The notes under the pieces: model-generated
Seen by the model: only the letters and a program-made list of their open reading frames with translations
What the model was told of the DNA's origin: nothing
Databases searched by the model: none
Program-made: the position numbers and the translations under genes
Shown here: piece by piece, positions 6,965-8,804 of the stretch
Position numbering within the stretch: the stretch's first letter is position 1
Layout: each line of letters starts with the position of its first letter
NCBI GenBank assembly: GCA_030834835.1
Contig: JAUQXD010000236.1
Span: forward strand, 1-8,804
Source of the DNA: Thermoflexales bacterium
GTDB taxonomy: Bacteria > Chloroflexota > Anaerolineae > Fen-1058
Length of the DNA stretch: 8,804 bases
Direction of reading: 5' to 3'

Positions 6965-8692
6965 ATGGAACTCAAGCACTATTTCAACGTATTGATCAAG
7001 TGGTGGTGGCTGATATTAGCCAGCGTCGCAATCGCCAGTGTGGCCAGTTACCTGGGTACACTGGCCGCCCCGCGCCAGTACATGGCGCGCACCACATTGA
7101 TGGTCGGGCAGTCGTTGCAGAATCCCAATCCCGATCAAACACAGTTCTACATGAGCCAGGCCCTGGCGCAAAGTTATACCGATCTCGTCAGGCGCGAGCC
7201 GGTATTGCGCGGCACACTCGAAACGCTGAAACTCGATTGGGACTGGTTGCTATTGCAAAGCATGGTCACAGCCCGCGTAGTTCCTGCCACGCAACTGCTC
7301 GAGATTACCGTACTCGACACTGACCCGCAGCGAGCCGCAGTGTTGGCCGGTGAAATCGCGCAGCAATTGATCCTCCAGACCCCGGCCGCTATGGATGCCG
7401 AGCGTGAAGCCGAACATCAATTCATACTCCAGCAGGTTCAGGACCTTAAAGTCAACATCACCAACGCGCAGAATGAGATTCGGCTGCTTGATACCGTGAT
7501 CGCGGAAGCTAAAAGTGCCCGGCAGATTCAGGATGCGCGCAGCCAGCAATCAGCGCTGCAAACACAGGTCGCAGCGTGGCAGGCCATCTACGCCCAGCTG
7601 TTGACAAACCTACAGGGCAGCTCAACCAACTTCTTGAGTGTAGTAGAACCGGCGCGCGAGCCAGGTGGTTGGGTTGGCCCGTCCACCGCCACCAATATAT
7701 TGGTGGCGGCCTTGATTGGTTTCGTGCTCGCAGCCGGCGCCGCCTATATCTTGGAATATCTCGACGATACCCTGAAGACGCCTGACGATGTTCGTAAGGT
7801 GGCCGACCTGCCCGCGCTGGGCGGAGTCGGGCAGCTGGACGGCACAGACTACGCGACGCAGCTCGTCACTGTGCGCCAGCCGCGTTCATCGATTTCCGAA
7901 GCCTATCGTTCCCTGCGTACCAACATACAGTTCAGCACTGTTGACGATCGGTTTCGAACATTGATGGTTACCAGCGCCAATCCCAAGGATGGCAAGACAA
8001 TCACTTCGGCGAATCTCGCAGTAACACTGGCGCAATCGGGCCAGCGCGTGGTGCTCGTGGATGCTGATCTCCGGCGTCCATCCCAGCATAAGGTCTTTAA
8101 CCTGCCTAATACGACGGGTCTTACGACCATCCTGCTGGATGCAAACGTGCGCCTGGCAGATGTGCTCCAGACGACCGAAGTCGAGAACCTGCGCGTGATG
8201 ACCGTCGGCCCGGTGCCGCCCAATCCATCGGAGATGCTCGGCTCGAAGCGCATGGGGTATTTGATCGAGGCCTTGCAGCACGAAGCTGAAGTCGTCGTTT
8301 TCGACACTCCGCCGCTGCTGGCCGTGACGGATGGCGCGGTGTTGGGGGCGCGGCTTGATGGCATCTTGATTGTGATTAACGCCGGCCGCACGCGGCGTGT
8401 TCATCTGAAGCGCAGTAAAGAGATACTGGACACCGTGGGCGCACGCACGATTGGCGTAGTGATTAATCGTCTGGCCGCACGCGTTGACGAGTATTACCAC
8501 AACTACTATGATGATGAAGGGAGCGAAGCGCGACCCGGGCGCCGGGCTGCGCAGCTGCGCGCCTTCCTGGCCGAATCAAGCCTCGCACGTCGTTTCACCC
8601 GGAGTGACGACGCCCCTTCCCCGGAAACGCCTACACGCGTCGCACAACGCAGCACTACACCGGCCAAATCTAGACCACGATCGGCTAAATAA
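6965..8692 (+). CDS. Fused Wzz chain-length determinant / BY-type tyrosine kinase (polysaccharide co-polymerase)
   Basis: Inner-membrane polysaccharide co-polymerase of 575 aa, thought to control chain length and export through cycles of autophosphorylation. The N-terminal Wzz part has TM1 (about 13-34), an extracytoplasmic domain with a likely coiled coil (about 145-215), a proline-containing stretch (EPAREPGGWVGPS, 228-240) and TM2 (about 243-263). The kinase part has SEAYRSLRTNIQF (311-323; Glu312, Arg315, Arg318 fit the ExxRxxR oligomerisation motif), Walker A SANPKDGKTIT (337-347), Walker A' VVLVDADLRRP (362-372) and Walker B VVVFDTPPLL (443-452). A tyrosine cluster EYYHNYYDDE (509-518) is the likely phosphorylation tail, but it is followed by about 57 residues rich in Arg, Ser and Pro instead of ending the protein. 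Walker A has Lys-Asp where Gly-Glu is common. AGGA (6951-6954) lies 10 bp before the ATG. The 3' end is part of a large inverted repeat. Confidence 0.95.
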   Translation: MELKHYFNVLIKWWWLILASVAIASVASYLGTLAAPRQYMARTTLMVGQSLQNPNPDQTQFYMSQALAQSYTDLVRREPVLRGTLETLKLDWDWLLLQSMVTARVVPATQLLEITVLDTDPQRAAVLAGEIAQQLILQTPAAMDAEREAEHQFILQQVQDLKVNITNAQNEIRLLDTVIAEAKSARQIQDARSQQSALQTQVAAWQAIYAQLLTNLQGSSTNFLSVVEPAREPGGWVGPSTATNILVAALIGFVLAAGAAYILEYLDDTLKTPDDVRKVADLPALGGVGQLDGTDYATQLVTVRQPRSSISEAYRSLRTNIQFSTVDDRFRTLMVTSANPKDGKTITSANLAVTLAQSGQRVVLVDADLRRPSQHKVFNLPNTTGLTTILLDANVRLADVLQTTEVENLRVMTVGPVPPNPSEMLGSKRMGYLIEALQHEAEVVVFDTPPLLAVTDGAVLGARLDGILIVINAGRTRRVHLKRSKEILDTVGARTIGVVINRLAARVDEYYHNYYDDEGSEARPGRRAAQLRAFLAESSLARRFTRSDDAPSPETPTRVAQRSTTPAKSRPRSAK

Positions 8693-8763
8693 TTGCCAGC
8701 GGGCTTACGACGAGAGCGCGAAAAAGTACCTTCGCGCTCTCGTCGTAAGTCTGCTGGCAATTA
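8690..8763. terminator. Bidirectional hairpin between convergent genes
   Basis: The centre of the inverted repeat folds into a 19-bp uninterrupted stem (8704-8722 with 8731-8749). The stem extends with two G-T pairs to about 33 bp, ending at the two stop codons (8690-8692 and, on the other strand, 8763-8761). It occupies all 68 bp between the two genes. No clear T-tract follows on either side, so it departs from a textbook intrinsic terminator, but its position and strength make it the obvious transcription end for both genes. Confidence 0.65.
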
Positions 8764-8804
8764 CTTAGCCGATCGCGGTCTGGATTTGGCCGGTGCAGTG
8801 TTGC
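8761..8804 (-). CDS. C-terminal end of a convergent gene, probable paralogue of the Wzz/BY-kinase (partial)
   Basis: Read on the - strand, the window edge gives 13 codons and a TAA stop: NTAPAKSRPRSAK. The Wzz/BY-kinase on the + strand ends in STTPAKSRPRSAK, so the last ten residues are identical. Of five base differences in these codons, three are silent third-position changes and two change Ser/Asn and Thr/Ala. This supports a real protein-coding relative, though 13 codons are few. The start and the rest of the gene lie beyond the window. It could be a full second co-polymerase/kinase, or only a duplicated 3' fragment attached to something else. Confidence 0.6.
   Translation of the reverse strand, partial: NTAPAKSRPRSAK

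Larger units (their letters stand above)
8649..8804. repeat. 74-bp near-perfect inverted repeat with 8-nt centre
   Basis: Bases 8649-8722 and 8731-8804 are reverse complements at 67 of 74 positions, around the 8-nt centre AAAGTACC (8723-8730). The seven differences are all transitions. The left arm covers the last 44 bp of the Wzz/kinase gene plus 30 bp of 3' flank, and the right arm mirrors both. The repeat reaches the window edge, so its true length is unknown. The simplest reading is an inverted, tail-to-tail duplication that has since diverged; an identical copy would have pointed to an assembly or amplification artefact. Confidence 0.9.

Noticed and set aside
8484..8768. A short + strand frame running through the end of the kinase gene and the palindrome
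   Set aside because: It is out of frame with the clearly coding kinase gene, low in complexity and runs through the hairpin, so it is a shadow.
8649..8804. The right-end inverted repeat as a transposon terminal repeat
   Set aside because: The arms are only 8 bp apart, one arm is coding sequence of the kinase, and no transposase or target-site duplication is visible.
1..8804. CRISPR arrays, tRNA, rRNA or insertion sequences
   Set aside because: I saw no regularly spaced direct repeats, cloverleaf-like segments, rRNA sequence or transposase motifs on either strand.

Overview
The window is a stretch of a bacterial surface-polysaccharide (exopolysaccharide/capsule) biosynthesis locus. Six complete genes lie on the + strand, and the last 13 codons of a seventh enter from the right edge on the - strand. 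By eye it is moderately GC-rich (roughly 58%), densely coding, and uses GTG and TTG starts. The fused Wzz/BY-kinase, the mix of glycosyltransferases and the codon flavour suggest a soil or aquatic environmental bacterium. Chloroflexota (Anaerolineae-like) is my best guess, but this is inference and no phylogenetic marker is present.

Layout. (1) Bases 1-92: leader with a perfect 14-bp hairpin just ahead of the first gene. (2) 93-1220: PLP-dependent sugar aminotransferase of the DegT/DnrJ/EryC1 family, closest in motif pattern to QdtB/FdtB, making a dTDP-3-amino-deoxy sugar. (3) 1221-1488: a 268-bp non-coding gap. (4) 1489-5403: a compact block of GT4 glycosyltransferase, polyprenyl-phosphate sugar-1-phosphate transferase (the initiating enzyme) and a second GT4 glycosyltransferase. 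The genes overlap or sit 2 bp apart, so they are probably co-transcribed and translationally coupled. (5) 5404-5484: a short gap holding two hairpins. (6) 5485-6846: a multi-spanning GT39-like (GT-C) glycosyltransferase. (7) 6847-6964: a gap with a good extended -10 promoter. (8) 6965-8692: a fused Wzz chain-length/BY-type tyrosine kinase. (9) 8693-8804: a palindromic region and the tail of a convergent gene.

How they work together: the aminotransferase supplies an unusual amino sugar nucleotide. The phosphotransferase loads the first sugar onto undecaprenyl phosphate at the membrane. The two GT4 enzymes extend the repeat unit on the cytoplasmic face, and the GT39-like protein may add a residue from a polyprenyl-phosphate donor on the outer face. 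The Wzz/BY-kinase controls polymer length and export. No flippase (Wzx) or polymerase (Wzy) is visible here, so they must lie elsewhere if the pathway is Wzx/Wzy-dependent.

The most interesting feature is at the right end. The last 44 bp of the Wzz/kinase gene plus its 3' flank are mirrored as a 74-bp inverted repeat (67/74 identical, all seven differences transitions) around an 8-bp centre. The mirrored copy contains a - strand reading frame ending in nearly the same peptide (last ten residues identical). This looks like a tail-to-tail duplicated pair of kinase genes sharing a bidirectional hairpin. The rest is a recognisable polysaccharide cluster; I see no CRISPR array, transposase, tRNA or rRNA.
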